64,000 nt of DNA from Halocaridina rubra (GCA_037179515.1 JAXCGZ010015146.1:93501-157500); one strand, 5' to 3'. Positions 47,268-59,617 are shown, counted from the stretch's first letter. Notes: generated from the sequence alone by a model not told the origin. Numbers and translations are program-made.

Positions 47268-47934
47268 TATATTTCAGAATTTTATAAGAGTGTGGGATAT
47301 AGAACATTGTATGTCAAGCCCTAAACATCCTCAGTCTAATGGACAGGCAGAATCCGCTGTAAAAACTGCAAAGTCCATACTCAGAAAAGCCATAGAAAGC
47401 AATAATGACCCTTATTTGGCAATATTAGACTACCGTAATTGTCCATCTCACAGTGATGAATACAGTCCGGCTCAAAAAAGCCTAGGGAGACGCACACGTA
47501 CTCTTCTCCCAGTTTCTTCAAAGTTGTTGAAACCATCTGAGATCAATGTAGATAAAATTAAGATTAACAGACATTATAGAAATAGCAGGTCCGCTAAATA
47601 TTACAATGTGCATGCCAAAGATCTTGATCCTTTACAGGAAGATGATGTTGTGAGAATAAAACCCACTGTAATGGGAAAGAAAGCTTGGGAAAAAGGTATT
47701 GTGAAGGAACGTTTAGACGAGAGATCTTATGAAATTTCAACTGATGCTGGTCTATTGAGAAGAAATAGAGTAGACCTTAATAAGTCAAATGAAAGAAATG
47801 TTTCGTATCACAGTAGTGAAGATTCTAGTAATGTAGTACAAAGTCAGCAACAGGTTGAAATTCCACAGGATAAACATGTAAACCCAACAAGTGAGAATCT
47901 CAGAGTTCAAGAGTCTTTCACTCCTCAAAAGAGA
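46565..47934 (+). repeat. 685-bp tandem duplication in the integrase region
   Basis: Sequence 46565-47249 is repeated at 47250-47934 with about four visible single-base differences (for example TCTGCTAAA/TCCGCTAAA and GAACGATTA/GAACGTTTA). The junction lies at a short GAA identity. Because 685 is not a multiple of 3, the second copy is read in another frame. Confidence 0.95.
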
Positions 47935-48000
47935 ATCACGAGGAGTACAAGGAATATTTTACCCTCTAAATATAATGATTTTGTTGTTTACAAAGAGTGA
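47206..48000 (+). pseudogene. Duplicated 3' integrase fragment with the original C-terminus
   Basis: This open frame enters at the duplication junction and repeats the integrase from TQFTSDIFQNF, the region just after the second catalytic Asp, through the C-terminal chromatin/DNA-binding part. It ends in the tail absent from the main polyprotein. It lacks the zinc site and two of the three catalytic acids (the Glu of GQAESAV is present), so it is not an enzyme by itself. It has no start of its own other than an in-frame ATG before the junction. Confidence 0.85.
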
Positions 48001-48046
48001 TTTATTTTTCGTTTTCAAGATGATAACTTATTTTTTTTTTCTTCAT

Positions 48047-48057
48047 AAAAAGAGGGA
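48047..48057 (+). other. Polypurine tract
   Basis: AAAAAGAGGGA lies directly before the TGTTAC start of the 3' LTR. This is the expected plus-strand priming site. Confidence 0.8.
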
Positions 48058-48236
48058 TGTTACAATATTTGATATAATTGTTATTTTGTTAATGAACGAA
48101 TCCATGTTTTGTTTACATTGAAAGTAATAAAGATGCCCACTAGGGGGCAGACAAGAACTGTTCATAATGCCCTTTCAGTCTCCTATATTATTGTGCCTCA
48201 TTTATCTATAAATATCTCCAAATTAAAGGAGCATCA

Positions 48237-48240
<4 letters not shown>
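48058..48240 (+). repeat. 3' LTR of Ty3/mag-like retrotransposon
   Basis: 183 bp, TG...CA, apparently identical to the 5' LTR, implying a recent insertion. It is followed immediately by (TA)n. Confidence 0.95.

Positions 48241-48326
<86 letters not shown>
48241..48326. repeat. (TA)n microsatellite
   Basis: A perfect TA run between the 3' LTR and the next TIR element. It is probably the tract into which the LTR element inserted. Confidence 0.95.
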
Positions 48327-48329
<3 letters not shown>

Positions 48330-49366
48330 TGATCCCCCGCTGGATCGCGTTTCTTGGTTCGCGTTTTCACTGTACCATGGTTTTTTTTTTCTGGCAAATT
48401 ATTATTTTATTTTTTGGGTATATGCAAAAATATTAAAATATTAAAAAAATAAAAATTCTCAGTATTTTCATTTTTTTATTGAAAAAAACATTTCATTATC
48501 TAATTGATAAAAAAAAAATTATTTCCCAGCCTACGAATAATAAAACAGTAAAAAATAGTAAAAAACATAAATTTAGATATACGTACGTACAGTATAATTC
48601 ACAGTATTGCATCATGTAAAATAGTGTCCGATAGCGTACAATGTATTGGGGTCGCAGCTACGTGAGTTAACATATATATTTATATTTCCAGTAGTTTCAT
48701 GATTTTATTGATAAAAAAACGTATTTCTTAGCCTAAGAATGATAAAACAGTAAAAAATAGTAAAAAACATATACTAACTGTATTGCAACATGTAAAATAC
48801 GAAACCGCTATCAGCGTTTCGGACAAAGGCTTCCACCATCTTCCATTGTCTCGCCTCACTCGTGTGCGCCGTTCACTTTGTGCTTATTAATACGTTTTGC
48901 TTGTGATTTTTTTACTCGCATATTTTAACCTTTGCAATACCTCCCAAGCATCCTTCATCTTCTAAGGCTTCTTGTAGTGAGCCTAAGTGGCAAAGGAAAA
49001 TGTTACCCATAATAGATAAGGTAAGTTTACCTATCACATACTTATAAATTTACGTTGCATGCTGTTATTTATACAGTAAAGGGTGTTTTTTTAACAGTGC
49101 AGGGAGGGTTTATACAGTAAGCGTAAAACTAATTGTAAAATACCTATGTACATGAGTATGTCATATAAATTTATGCTTGCATGCTGTTATTTATGATGTA
49201 AAGGGTGGTTTGTTAACAGTACAGGGAGGGTTTATACAGTTTATACGGTGTAAACGTAAAAATAAATTAAAATATCTATGTATATATAGGCTGATCCTAC
49301 TCCGCGATTTTCCTGTTTCGCGCCGGGTCCCGGAATCGAACCCTCGCGATAATGGGGGGATCACTG
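48327..49366 (+). mobile_element. Tigger-derived element with a first-exon relic
   Basis: The left TIR CAGTGATCCCCCGCTGGATC and the right TIR (inward) CAGTGATCCCCCCATTATCG are inverted, with TA outside both. At about 48938-49020 the plus strand encodes a typical Tigger N-terminus (PPKHPSSSKASCSEPKWQRK) whose start ATG has become ATA, running into a GTAAGT-type donor at 49020-49025. Beyond it, two copies of a roughly 135-bp block are the reverse complement of the satellite unit in 41540-42833. It is therefore a sister of that element in the opposite orientation. Confidence 0.82.
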
Positions 49367-49392
49367 TATATTTATAGACACACACACACACA

Positions 49393-50093
<701 letters not shown>

Positions 50094-50199
50094 TATAAGG
50101 GGTACCCATATTACATCGCTCCGAGTTACGTTGTTCTGCAGTAAAGTCGGAGGCCAATAAGTGATCAATAATTTAATAATAATTTAAGTTTTTGACCTA

Positions 50200-50288
50200 C
50201 CTGGCTAGTGCGGTTGAATCAAATCGCACGCTCTGAACAGTTTGTGAGCCTGGCAAAAGAATAGTTACATGGTATTGTTGTATGCATA
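50200..50288. repeat. Left part of a roughly 180-bp tandem repeat
   Basis: GGCAAAAGAATAGTTACATG then GTATTGTTGTATGCATA matches the end of the units at 51680-52110. The array is interrupted here by the element at 50289-51677. Confidence 0.65.
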
Positions 50289-51677
50289 CAGTCACCTCTC
50301 CATTTACGTGAGTTTAGGCTACTTGAATTTGGATTAGCTCGTATACAAAATATAGTAAAAAAAATTGAACTGCGCGAATAACACGAGCGAGATGAAGCAA
50401 GAAAAAACGTGGTACAGTTTTGTGACTAAGTGCCCGCTTTGGAGCCATTTTCCCGCCTTGCTGCCATGTGCTTCAGTCTCTCTTCAATCAGCATACTGTG
50501 TGGATATATCTCTTGTTCTAACTGTTATTATGGTAAACTTTGTGTTTGTGTGCTTTTTTGCGCATTTTTAATCATCTATCATGGCCAGTAAACACCCAGG
50601 AAATACTGTGGAAGTGCTCCTACTCCTAAAAGAGAGAGAAAGTCTATAAACCTTGAGTTAAAACTGCGACAACAGAGGAGGAGGAGGAAAAGGAGGCAGC
50701 AGCCATACTTCATGGGAGCCCCATGAAAACGCTCACTGTGAAGGACTTGGATGAATTTTTTAACCATATGGAAAAAGCCTTGGATATTTTAGAAAATAAA
50801 GATCCTAATGTAGAGTGTGCAGGTTTGACGTACCAATGTTTCATGCAACATGTTGCCTGCTACAATGAACTTTTGCAAGAAAAGAGGAGGGTTGCACAGC
50901 AGGCAACTCTTCACGCCTACTTCTCATCCAATACAAGTGATCCTGATGACCCTCAGCCCCGCACATCTAAGAAGCATGAACCCCAACCACAACCAGGAGT
51001 TAGCTCTCCAACTTCCCCCTCCTCTTCTTCTCCCTCTCCTGCAACTTAAGTCACCTGCTCACCGCCACCACGCACGTCCCAGTATGCCTGTTGCTCACCT
51101 TATATAGAGTGAGTACAATGTGTTTTTTTTTTTTTTTTTTTTTGTGATACTGTGTCTTTAGTATTATATTCAGGTGTTGAGGAATGAAAAAAAAGGTGAC
51201 GTCCCCTAGAGTTATGCAAAGCAAGTTGAGTTTTCTAGTGTTGCTTTTGTTTATTTTTTAGTTTATCTTTGCTTACATTTGCAGATCAGGGTTAGTTCTC
51301 CCGCTTCCCCCTCCTCTTCTCCTACCACTTAATTCAACTGCTCACCGCCACTACGCACGTCCCAGTATGCCTGTTGCCCACTGCATAATAGAGTGAGTTA
51401 ATTTATTTACTGTACAGTATTTATTTGTTTACATGTATATCTTTAATATTGTATTTATATATTTTTAACTTACATACTTATTTCAGCTTGGTTTTGTACT
51501 TGTAAAATGCAATTTTACTTAGCTTTTTTTCTTTGGTATAGTGTGTTTATACAAACTTGTGGAGCGTATCTTCGTCTGTTAACATTATTCTTTGTGGAAA
51601 TTGACTTTAAAATACGCAAAATTTGCTTTACACGGTCATTTTCAGAACCTATTCTCGCATAAATGGAGAGGTGATTG
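50289..51677 (+). mobile_element. Internally deleted Tigger element with TIRs
   Basis: The left TIR CAGTCACCTCTCCATTTACG and the right TIR (inward) CAATCACCTCTCCATTTATG are the best-preserved pair of this family, with TA on both outer sides. Inside are an N-terminal transposase start at 50581 (MASKHPGNT, then after a one-base shift GSAPTPKRERKSINLELKL), a large deletion, and the C-terminal tail at 50723-51049. Two copies of the tail end plus 3' flank follow (about 50995-51110 and 51290-51400). Confidence 0.87.
50723..51049 (+). pseudogene. Tigger transposase C-terminal fragment
   Basis: An open frame of 108 codons: LTVKDLDEFFNHMEKALDIL, then AGLTYQCFMQHVACYNELLQ, KRRVAQQATLHAYF and a Ser/Pro/Gln-rich tail (GVSSPTSPSSSSPSPAT). 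This is the C-terminal region found after the DDE domain in arthropod Tigger transposases. The catalytic core is absent, having been deleted between 50700 and 50723. Confidence 0.8.
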
Positions 51678-51679
51678 TA

Positions 51680-52110
51680 TCAAGTTAATTGTTTTATTTA
51701 TTTATTTGTTTATATATTTGGTTATTTGAAGGCATTAGACTAAATTTATTTACAAAGTTACCAAATACATAGCCGTAAATACCATATTTATACAAAAAAG
51801 TTGGTTGAGGTTGGCAGAAGAATAGTCACACGATATTGTTGTATAAGTATATACTGTATCAAGTTAATGGTTTTATTTATTTAGTTGTTTATGTGTTTAG
51901 TTATTTGAAAGATTTAGACTTAGTATATTTACAAAATTAACAAATACAAAGCCGTACATACGGTCTTTATGCGAAAAAGTTTATTGAGGTTGGCAGAAGA
52001 ATAGTCATATGACACTGTTGTATACGTATATATCGGTTTTATTTATTTATTTATTTATGTATTTGGCTACCTGAAGAAATATGATTTAATTTATTTACAA
52101 AATTACCAAA
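51680..52110. repeat. Tandem repeat, about 180-bp unit, 2.4 copies
   Basis: Units starting TCAAGTTAATTGTTTTATTT at about 51680 and 51860, and a decayed third at about 52030, share GGTTGGCAGAAGAATAGTCA and TTTACAAAATTACCAAATA. Continuous with 50200-50288 apart from the inserted Tigger element. Confidence 0.8.
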
Positions 52111-52279
52111 TATAAATATTTGGAGAAAAAGAGACCTCAAAAGGCCAGCACTTTATGAACAATGCAAACGCATTTTTAAGAGAAGCACCTTTGTAAAGGC
52201 TTTGCTTCTCAACCTCTCGTCTGCCATATTGTTTATCATGCTCATTCACTGTTGACACATACTTTCAACATTAAGATGT

Positions 52280-52515
52280 TGTAAGTGCTTTCGCTGGATG
52301 ACCAGCATCAACGGCACAACCCAGTGAGCCTTCTGTTGATTCAGGAGAAAGCAAAAACTTTGTTTAATGCCATGAAAATGGAAAAGGGGGGAAGAAGAAG
52401 TGTCACCCACTTGTTTTTGTGCTCATCCGATGGTGTTAAGCTGTTCAAATCTAGGTTGGATATGGGGCATGAAGTTATCCAGATGCAAGCCAACCACAGT
52501 AGTAAAGGTAAGTAG
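52280..52515 (+). pseudogene. Tigger CENP-B-type HTH relic
   Basis: The frame reads DDQHQRHNPVSLLLIQEKAK, TLFNAMKMEKGG, then in a shifted sense LFLCSSDGVKLFKSRLDM. This matches the second HTH (WLEDQ...IPVS...IQ.KA..LF...K...GWFKRFKSR..) of Tigger transposases. It ends at a GTAAGTAG donor-like site. No TIR could be assigned to this piece. Confidence 0.62.
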
Positions 52516-52697
52516 TACTGCACAGAGTAGTTTTACCATTGTTATGTCTTAGATTAAGAACTTAGATTCTTTTTCTATGTTTTAATCTTTATTTTTAGCA
52601 TTGGTGGGGGACCTAGGTTCGAATTTAGGTATTTTCCGAATTTCGTTGAAATATGGTTTAAGTAAGCTGTCAGGAACAGAGCCCTGACGTTAGGCAA

Positions 52698-52799
<102 letters not shown>

Positions 52800-52815
52800 T
52801 ATTCATATATATATA

Positions 52816-54435
<1,620 letters not shown>

Positions 54436-54445
54436 TATATATATA

Positions 54446-54464
54446 TGTGTGTGTGTGTGTGTGT
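54446..54464. repeat. (GT)n at the 3' side of LINE copy C
   Basis: A short GT run between (TA)n and the 3' end of LINE copy C. On the LINE sense strand it reads (CA)n. Confidence 0.9.
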
Positions 54465-55404
54465 AATTACCTAATTGCAATTACCTAGTTGTGTTTACGG
54501 GAAAGAGCCCAAAGCTCCTATCTTCCCGTCTCCAGATCGGTTCCATTTTATACTTAGTGATACTTATCATACCTGTCCTTAAAACTAGGGATTGAGATAG
54601 CATTAACTACCTCCTCGCTTAGCCAATTCCAATTATCAACTACTCTTACAATGAAAGAGTATTTCCTTACATCCTGCAAAGAAGTTTTCTTACATAGCTT
54701 CAAACTATGACCTCTAGTTCTAGAGCCAGCCATATCAAAATATCGATGCCTATCCACTCTATCATACCCATGAAGGAATTTAAAGACTGTCACCATATCC
54801 CCCCTCAATCTTCTAGCTTCGAGTGATGGTAATTCTAATTCCCTCAGCCTCTCATCATAACTGAGATTAAGTATTTCTGGCACCAGTTTCGTGGCATGTC
54901 TTTGAACTTTTTCAAGCTTAGCTATGTGCTTTTTCAAGTGTGGATTCCAAAGGGGGAGGCATATTCGAGTTTTGGCTTCACATAGGTTACATAAATATTT
55001 CTGAACATTTCCTTGTCCATGTGCCTGAAGGCTACCCTTACATTTGATAAGAATGCATATGCTGCCCTTACTATGCCATTTATATGTATTTCTGGAGACA
55101 AATCTGCCAGTATGTTTACTCCTAGAGCTCTCTCATTTTCTGTCTCTTGAAGTTGTACTCCTGCCACCCAGTAATCAAGCTTGGGCCTTCTTGCACATGT
55201 ACCCATTCTCAATACCTTACATTTTGAAGTATTGAATTTAATTAGCCACTTTTCTGAACACTCATGCAGATTATTTAGATCCTCCTGAAGTTCTCTACCA
55301 TTGTTCTCGTTTTTTACTTTCTTCACAATCTTTGCATCATCTGCAAACATATTCATGAATGAATTTACAGACTCTGGTAGGTCATTTACATATACAAGGA
55401 ACAA

Positions 55405-55408
<4 letters not shown>
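54465..55408 (-). pseudogene. CR1-like LINE copy C, 5'-truncated
   Basis: It holds the RT C-terminal half plus 3' UTR. The frame 55404-54934 starts in the RT domain (VYVNDLPESVN, MFADDAKIV) and breaks near 54935 (SPFGIHT versus the expected SPFWNPH). It continues in frame 54937-54554 (KKHIAKLEKVQRHATKLVPE to the C-terminus). The 5' boundary ACAAGGAACAAAAG abuts (TG)n. Confidence 0.9.

Positions 55409-55460
<52 letters not shown>
55409..55460. repeat. (GT)n between LINE copies C and D
   Basis: A perfect run of about 26 units; (CA)n on the LINE sense strand. Confidence 0.97.
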
Positions 55461-55462
<2 letters not shown>

Positions 55463-56391
55463 TTACCTAATTGTGTTTACGGGAAAGAGCCCAAAGCTCG
55501 TATCTTCCCGTCTCCTCATCGGTTCCATTTTATACTTAGTGATACTTATCATACCTGTCCTTAAAACTAGGGATTGAGATAGCATTAACTACCTCCTCGC
55601 TTAGCCAATTCCAATTATCAACTACTCTTACACTGAAAAAGTATTTCCTTACATCCTGCAAAGAAGTTTTCTTACGAAGCTTCAAACTATGACTTCTAGT
55701 TCTAGAGCCAGCCATATCAAAATATCATTCCCTATCCACTCTATCATAACCATGAAGGAATTTAAAGACTGTCACCATATCCCCCCCTCAATCTTCTAGC
55801 TTCGAGTGATGGCAAGTCTAATTCCCTCAGCCTCTCATCATAACTGAGATTAAGTATTTCTGGCACCAGTTTCGTGGCATGTCTTTGAACTTTTTCAAGC
55901 TTAGCTATGTGCTTTTTCAAGTGTGGATTCCAAAAGGGGGAGGCATATTCGAGTTTTGGCCTCACACAGGTTACATAAATATTTCTGAACATTTCCTTGT
56001 CCATGTGCCTGAAGGCTACCCTTACATTTGATAAGAATGCATATGCTGCCCTTACTATGCCATTTATATGTATTTCTGGAGACAAATCTGCCAGTATGTT
56101 TACTCCTAAATCTCTCTCATTTTCTGTCTCTTGAACTTGTACTCCAGCCACCGAGTAGTCAAGCTTGGGCCTTCTTGCACATGTACCCATTCTCAATACC
56201 TTACATTTTGAAGTATTGAATTTCATTAGCCACTTTTCTGACCACTCATGCAGATTATTTAGATCCTCCTGAAGTTCTCTACCATTGTTCTCGTTTTTTA
56301 CTTTCTTCACAATCTTTGCATCATCTGCAAACATATTCATGAATGAATTTACAGACTCTGGTAGGTCATTTACATATACAAGGAACAAAAG
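55461..56391 (-). pseudogene. CR1-like LINE copy D, 5'-truncated
   Basis: Its 5' truncation falls at the same base as in copy C (ACAAGGAACAAAAG|TGTG). The frame 56388-55762 covers MFADDAKIV through LPSLEARRLRG, then shifts at a poly-C run in the GGGGGGATATGG segment. The C-terminus continues in another frame to about 55540. Confidence 0.9.
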
Positions 56392-56411
56392 TGTGTGTGT
56401 GTGTGTGTGTG
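56392..56411. repeat. (GT)n between LINE copies D and E
   Basis: A short GT tract at the boundary of two LINE copies. Confidence 0.92.
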
Positions 56412-56965
56412 AGATTACCTAACTGTGATTACCTAATTGTGTTTACGGGAAAGAGCCCAAAGCTCGTATCTTCCCGTCTCCTCATCGGTTCCATTTTATA
56501 CCTAGTGATACTTATCATACCTGTCCTTAAAACTATAGATTGAGATAGCATTAACTACCTCCTCGCTTAGCGAATTTCAATTATCAACTACTCTTACACT
56601 GAAAAAGTATTTCCTTACATCCTGCAAAGAAGTTTTCTTACCAAGCTTCAAACTATGACCTCTAGTTCTAGAGCCAGCCATATCAAAATATCGATCCCTA
56701 TCCACTCTATCATAACCATGAAGGAATTTAAAGACTGTCACCATATCCCCCTCAATCTTCTAGCTTCGAGTGATGGTAAGTCTAATTCCCTCAGCCTCTC
56801 ATCATAACTGAGATTGCGTATTTCTGGCACCAGTTTCGTGGCATATCTTTGAACTTTTTCAAGCTTAGTTATGTGCTTTTTCAAGTGTAGATTCCAAAAG
56901 GGAGCTGCACATTCGAGTTTTGGCCTCACATAGGTTACATAAATATTTCTGAACACTTCCTTGTG
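56412..56965 (-). pseudogene. CR1-like LINE copy E, strongly 5'-truncated
   Basis: The frame 56956-56738 (MFRNIYVTYVRPKLECAAPF to LEARRLRG) keeps only the last part of ORF2 and is broken at the same poly-C region. The 3' terminus has two copies of the 14-bp repeat GATTACCTAATTGT (plus strand). The 5' boundary is at CACTTCCTTGTGTG. Confidence 0.9.
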
Positions 56966-56970
56966 TGTGT

Positions 56971-59544
56971 GATTACCTAATTGTGATTACCTAATTTTGT
57001 TTACAGGAAAGAGCCCAAAGCTCGTATCTTCCCGTCTCCTCATCGGTTCCATTTTATACTTAGTGATACTTATCATACCTGTCCTTAAAACTAGGGATTG
57101 AGATAGCATTAACTACCTCCTCGCTTAGCCAATTCCAATTATCAACTACTCTTACATTGAAAAAGTATTTCCTTACATCCTGCGAAGAAGTTTTCTTACG
57201 AAGCTTCAAACTATGACCTCTAGTTCTAGAGCCAGCCATATCAAAATATCGATCCCTATCCACTCTATCATAACCATGAAGGAATTTAAAGACTGTCACC
57301 ATATCCCCCTCACTCTTCTAGCTTCGAGTGATGGTAAGTTTAATTCCCTCAGCCTCTCATCATAACTGAGATTGCGTATTTCTGGCACCAGTTTCGTGGC
57401 ATGTCTTTGAACTTTTTCAAGCTTAGCTATGTGCTTTTTCAAGTGCGGATTCCAAAAGGGGGCTGCATATTCGAGTTTTGGCCTCACATAGGTTACATAA
57501 ATATTTCTGAACATTTCCTTGTCCATGTGCCTGAAGGCTACCCTTACATTTGATAAGAATGCATATGCTGCCCTTACTATGCCATTTATATGTATTTCTG
57601 GAGACAAACCTGCCAGTATGTTTACTCCTAGATCTCTCTCATTTTCTGTCTCTTGAAGTTGTACTCCAGCCACCGAGTAGTCAAGCTTGGGCCTTCTTGC
57701 ACTTGTACCCATTCTCATTACCTTACATTTAGAAGTATTGAATTTCATTAGCCACTTTTCTGACCACTCATGCAGATTATTTAGATCCTCCTGAAGTTCT
57801 CTACCATTGTTCTCGTTTTTTACTTTCTTCACAATCTTTGCATCATCTGCAAACATATTCATGAATGAATTTACAGACTCTGGTAGGTCATTTACATATA
57901 CAAGGAACAAAAGTGGCCCTAAAACTGAACCCTGTGGAACTCCACTACTAACTCTTCTCCATTCAGACACTGAGTGTCTTACTCTAACCCTCTGTTCCCT
58001 TCCTTCTAAGTAAGTTTTTATCCATTCCAAAACATTTCCACCTATTCTAGCCATTGATTGCAGCTTCCTAATAAGTCTCCCATGTGGAACAGTGTCAAAC
58101 GCTTTCTGGAAGTCTAGGAATATGCAATCTGCCCAGCCCTCTCTTTCCTGTAAGATTTGGCTTACCTCATCATAAAATTCTAATAAGTTTGTTACTGTTG
58201 ATCTACCTTCTCTGAAGCCATGTTGCCTCACTGACAAAAAGTTGAAGGATTCCAAGTGAAGAGAGATATGTTTCCTTAGTAGTTTCTCCATAACTTTGCA
58301 AACTATGCTGGTCAAGGAAACTGGTCTATAGTTCAGAGCCGTATCCCTCCTTCCCTTTTTGAAGATAGGTATCACATTTGCTTGCTTCCAGCATCTTGGA
58401 ATCTCCCCCGTCTCCAGTGACTCCTTAAATATGATACTTAGTGCCACTGATATTGTGTTTGCGCATTTTTTAAGCACATGAGGGGATATGTCATCGGGAC
58501 CTGTAGCTTTATGAACATCTAAATCCATCAGCGCTTTGCATACCTCTGTGGCTGTAAGGTTGATGTTCTCTAATACCGGCCCTTGAGCTTCTATCATTGC
58601 AATCTGAGGGGGTGGGGTATTTTCTACTGTAAATACTGACTGAAACTCCTTGTTCAATTCTTTGCAGATCTCTTCATCCGTCTCAGTGATGCTTCCATCC
58701 GCTCTCTTTAGCCTTAAAACCTGTTCTTTTACCTTCAGTTTTCCTCTGATAAAGCTGTGGAAAAGCTTGGGATTTTCTTTAGCCTTCCTGGTGATGTCCC
58801 TCTCATAGTCTTTCTCTGCCTCTCTCCTTTTACTTAGGTAGTCATTTCTTGCTCTTTTGTAGGTTTGCCAGGCATTTATGTTTTTTCTCCTCCTATACCT
58901 TTTCCAGCATTTGTCTCTCCATTCCTTAGCTCTTTTACACCCATTATCGAACCATTTCTCTCTGGCATGAATTACACCTACTTTGGTGACAGGTATGCAG
59001 CAATCTACTATCTTCCCATATTTCTCACAAAAGATGTCATACATTTCTTGTACAGATTTGTTGTAAAATAAGGTTCTCCAGTCAATAACTGCAAAAAGCT
59101 CATTCATTTTGATGTAATCTCCTTTCCGATAGTTCCTCCTCATGTCCTCAGTGCCTCTACTCTCAGGAAGAATATCTTCAATGATATACTCCATCAACAA
59201 CACACAGTGGTCACTCTTTCCAATTGGTGGTTCATACTCAATTTTTTCAATATCCAACACATTATCTGTGAACACTAGATCAAGTAGTGATGGCTCATCC
59301 CCACCCCTGGCCCTTGTTGGTTCCATTACATGTTGGTGTAGGAAATTCCCTTGTACGCAATCTATGAATCTTGCCCCGAATAAGTCCTCACCACTGTGTG
59401 GGTCAAGATTTATCCAATCTATCTCTTTATGATTAAAGTCTCCCATAATCAAAATCCTAAATTTTTTTTCCCGTGCCATGTTAACAACTGAGTTTATGAC
59501 TTCAATAGTACCTATATGACTTTCCTCATAAACTTCAAGCCTAG
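56971..59544 (-). mobile_element. CR1-like LINE copy F, 5'-truncated in the endonuclease
   Basis: It spans most of the endonuclease, all of the RT and the 3' UTR. At the 5' side a run of about 13 C (sense strand) separates it from (CA)n. The frame is broken once near 57300, within the poly-C run before ATATGGTGACAG (sense), separating the last 80 codons (57302-57060). Confidence 0.92.
57296..59479 (-). CDS. CR1-like LINE ORF2, copy F (endonuclease + RT)
   Basis: 727 open codons begin inside the endonuclease (ILIMGDFNHKEIDWINLDPH; LLDLVFTDN; GKSDHCVLL). They then run through the RT motifs LNYRPVSLTSIVCKVMEKLL, FLDFQKAFDTVPHGRLIRKL, SSGVPQGSVLGPLLFL and MFADDAKIV (intact F-A-D-D). The end is abnormal (ARRVRGIW) because of a one-base loss. 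The missing tail lies in the frame at 57302-57060. The true N-terminus of the endonuclease is lost, so the copy is non-autonomous. Confidence 0.9.
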   Translation of the reverse strand: MAREKKFRILIMGDFNHKEIDWINLDPHSGEDLFGARFIDCVQGNFLHQHVMEPTRARGGDEPSLLDLVFTDNVLDIEKIEYEPPIGKSDHCVLLMEYIIEDILPESRGTEDMRRNYRKGDYIKMNELFAVIDWRTLFYNKSVQEMYDIFCEKYGKIVDCCIPVTKVGVIHAREKWFDNGCKRAKEWRDKCWKRYRRRKNINAWQTYKRARNDYLSKRREAEKDYERDITRKAKENPKLFHSFIRGKLKVKEQVLRLKRADGSITETDEEICKELNKEFQSVFTVENTPPPQIAMIEAQGPVLENINLTATEVCKALMDLDVHKATGPDDISPHVLKKCANTISVALSIIFKESLETGEIPRCWKQANVIPIFKKGRRDTALNYRPVSLTSIVCKVMEKLLRKHISLHLESFNFLSVRQHGFREGRSTVTNLLEFYDEVSQILQEREGWADCIFLDFQKAFDTVPHGRLIRKLQSMARIGGNVLEWIKTYLEGREQRVRVRHSVSEWRRVSSGVPQGSVLGPLLFLVYVNDLPESVNSFMNMFADDAKIVKKVKNENNGRELQEDLNNLHEWSEKWLMKFNTSKCKVMRMGTSARRPKLDYSVAGVQLQETENERDLGVNILAGLSPEIHINGIVRAAYAFLSNVRVAFRHMDKEMFRNIYVTYVRPKLEYAAPFWNPHLKKHIAKLEKVQRHATKLVPEIRNLSYDERLRELNLPSLEARRVRGIW

Positions 59545-59553
59545 GGGGGGGGG

Positions 59554-59559
59554 GGGGTG

Positions 59560-59616
<57 letters not shown>
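59554..59616. repeat. (GT)n between LINE copies F and G
   Basis: A GT run with one GG interruption; (CA)n on the LINE sense strand. Confidence 0.96.

Positions 59617-59617
<1 letters not shown>

Noticed and set aside
43143..48000. Endogenous retrovirus with env
   Set aside because: No env-like frame lies between integrase and the 3' LTR. The second frame is a duplicated integrase end. It is a Ty3-type retrotransposon.
55044..56219. Plus-strand 60-70 codon ORFs recurring in the LINE array (also at 57550, 58865, 60183, 61499)
   Set aside because: Antisense shadows of ORF2, repeated because the LINE is repeated.
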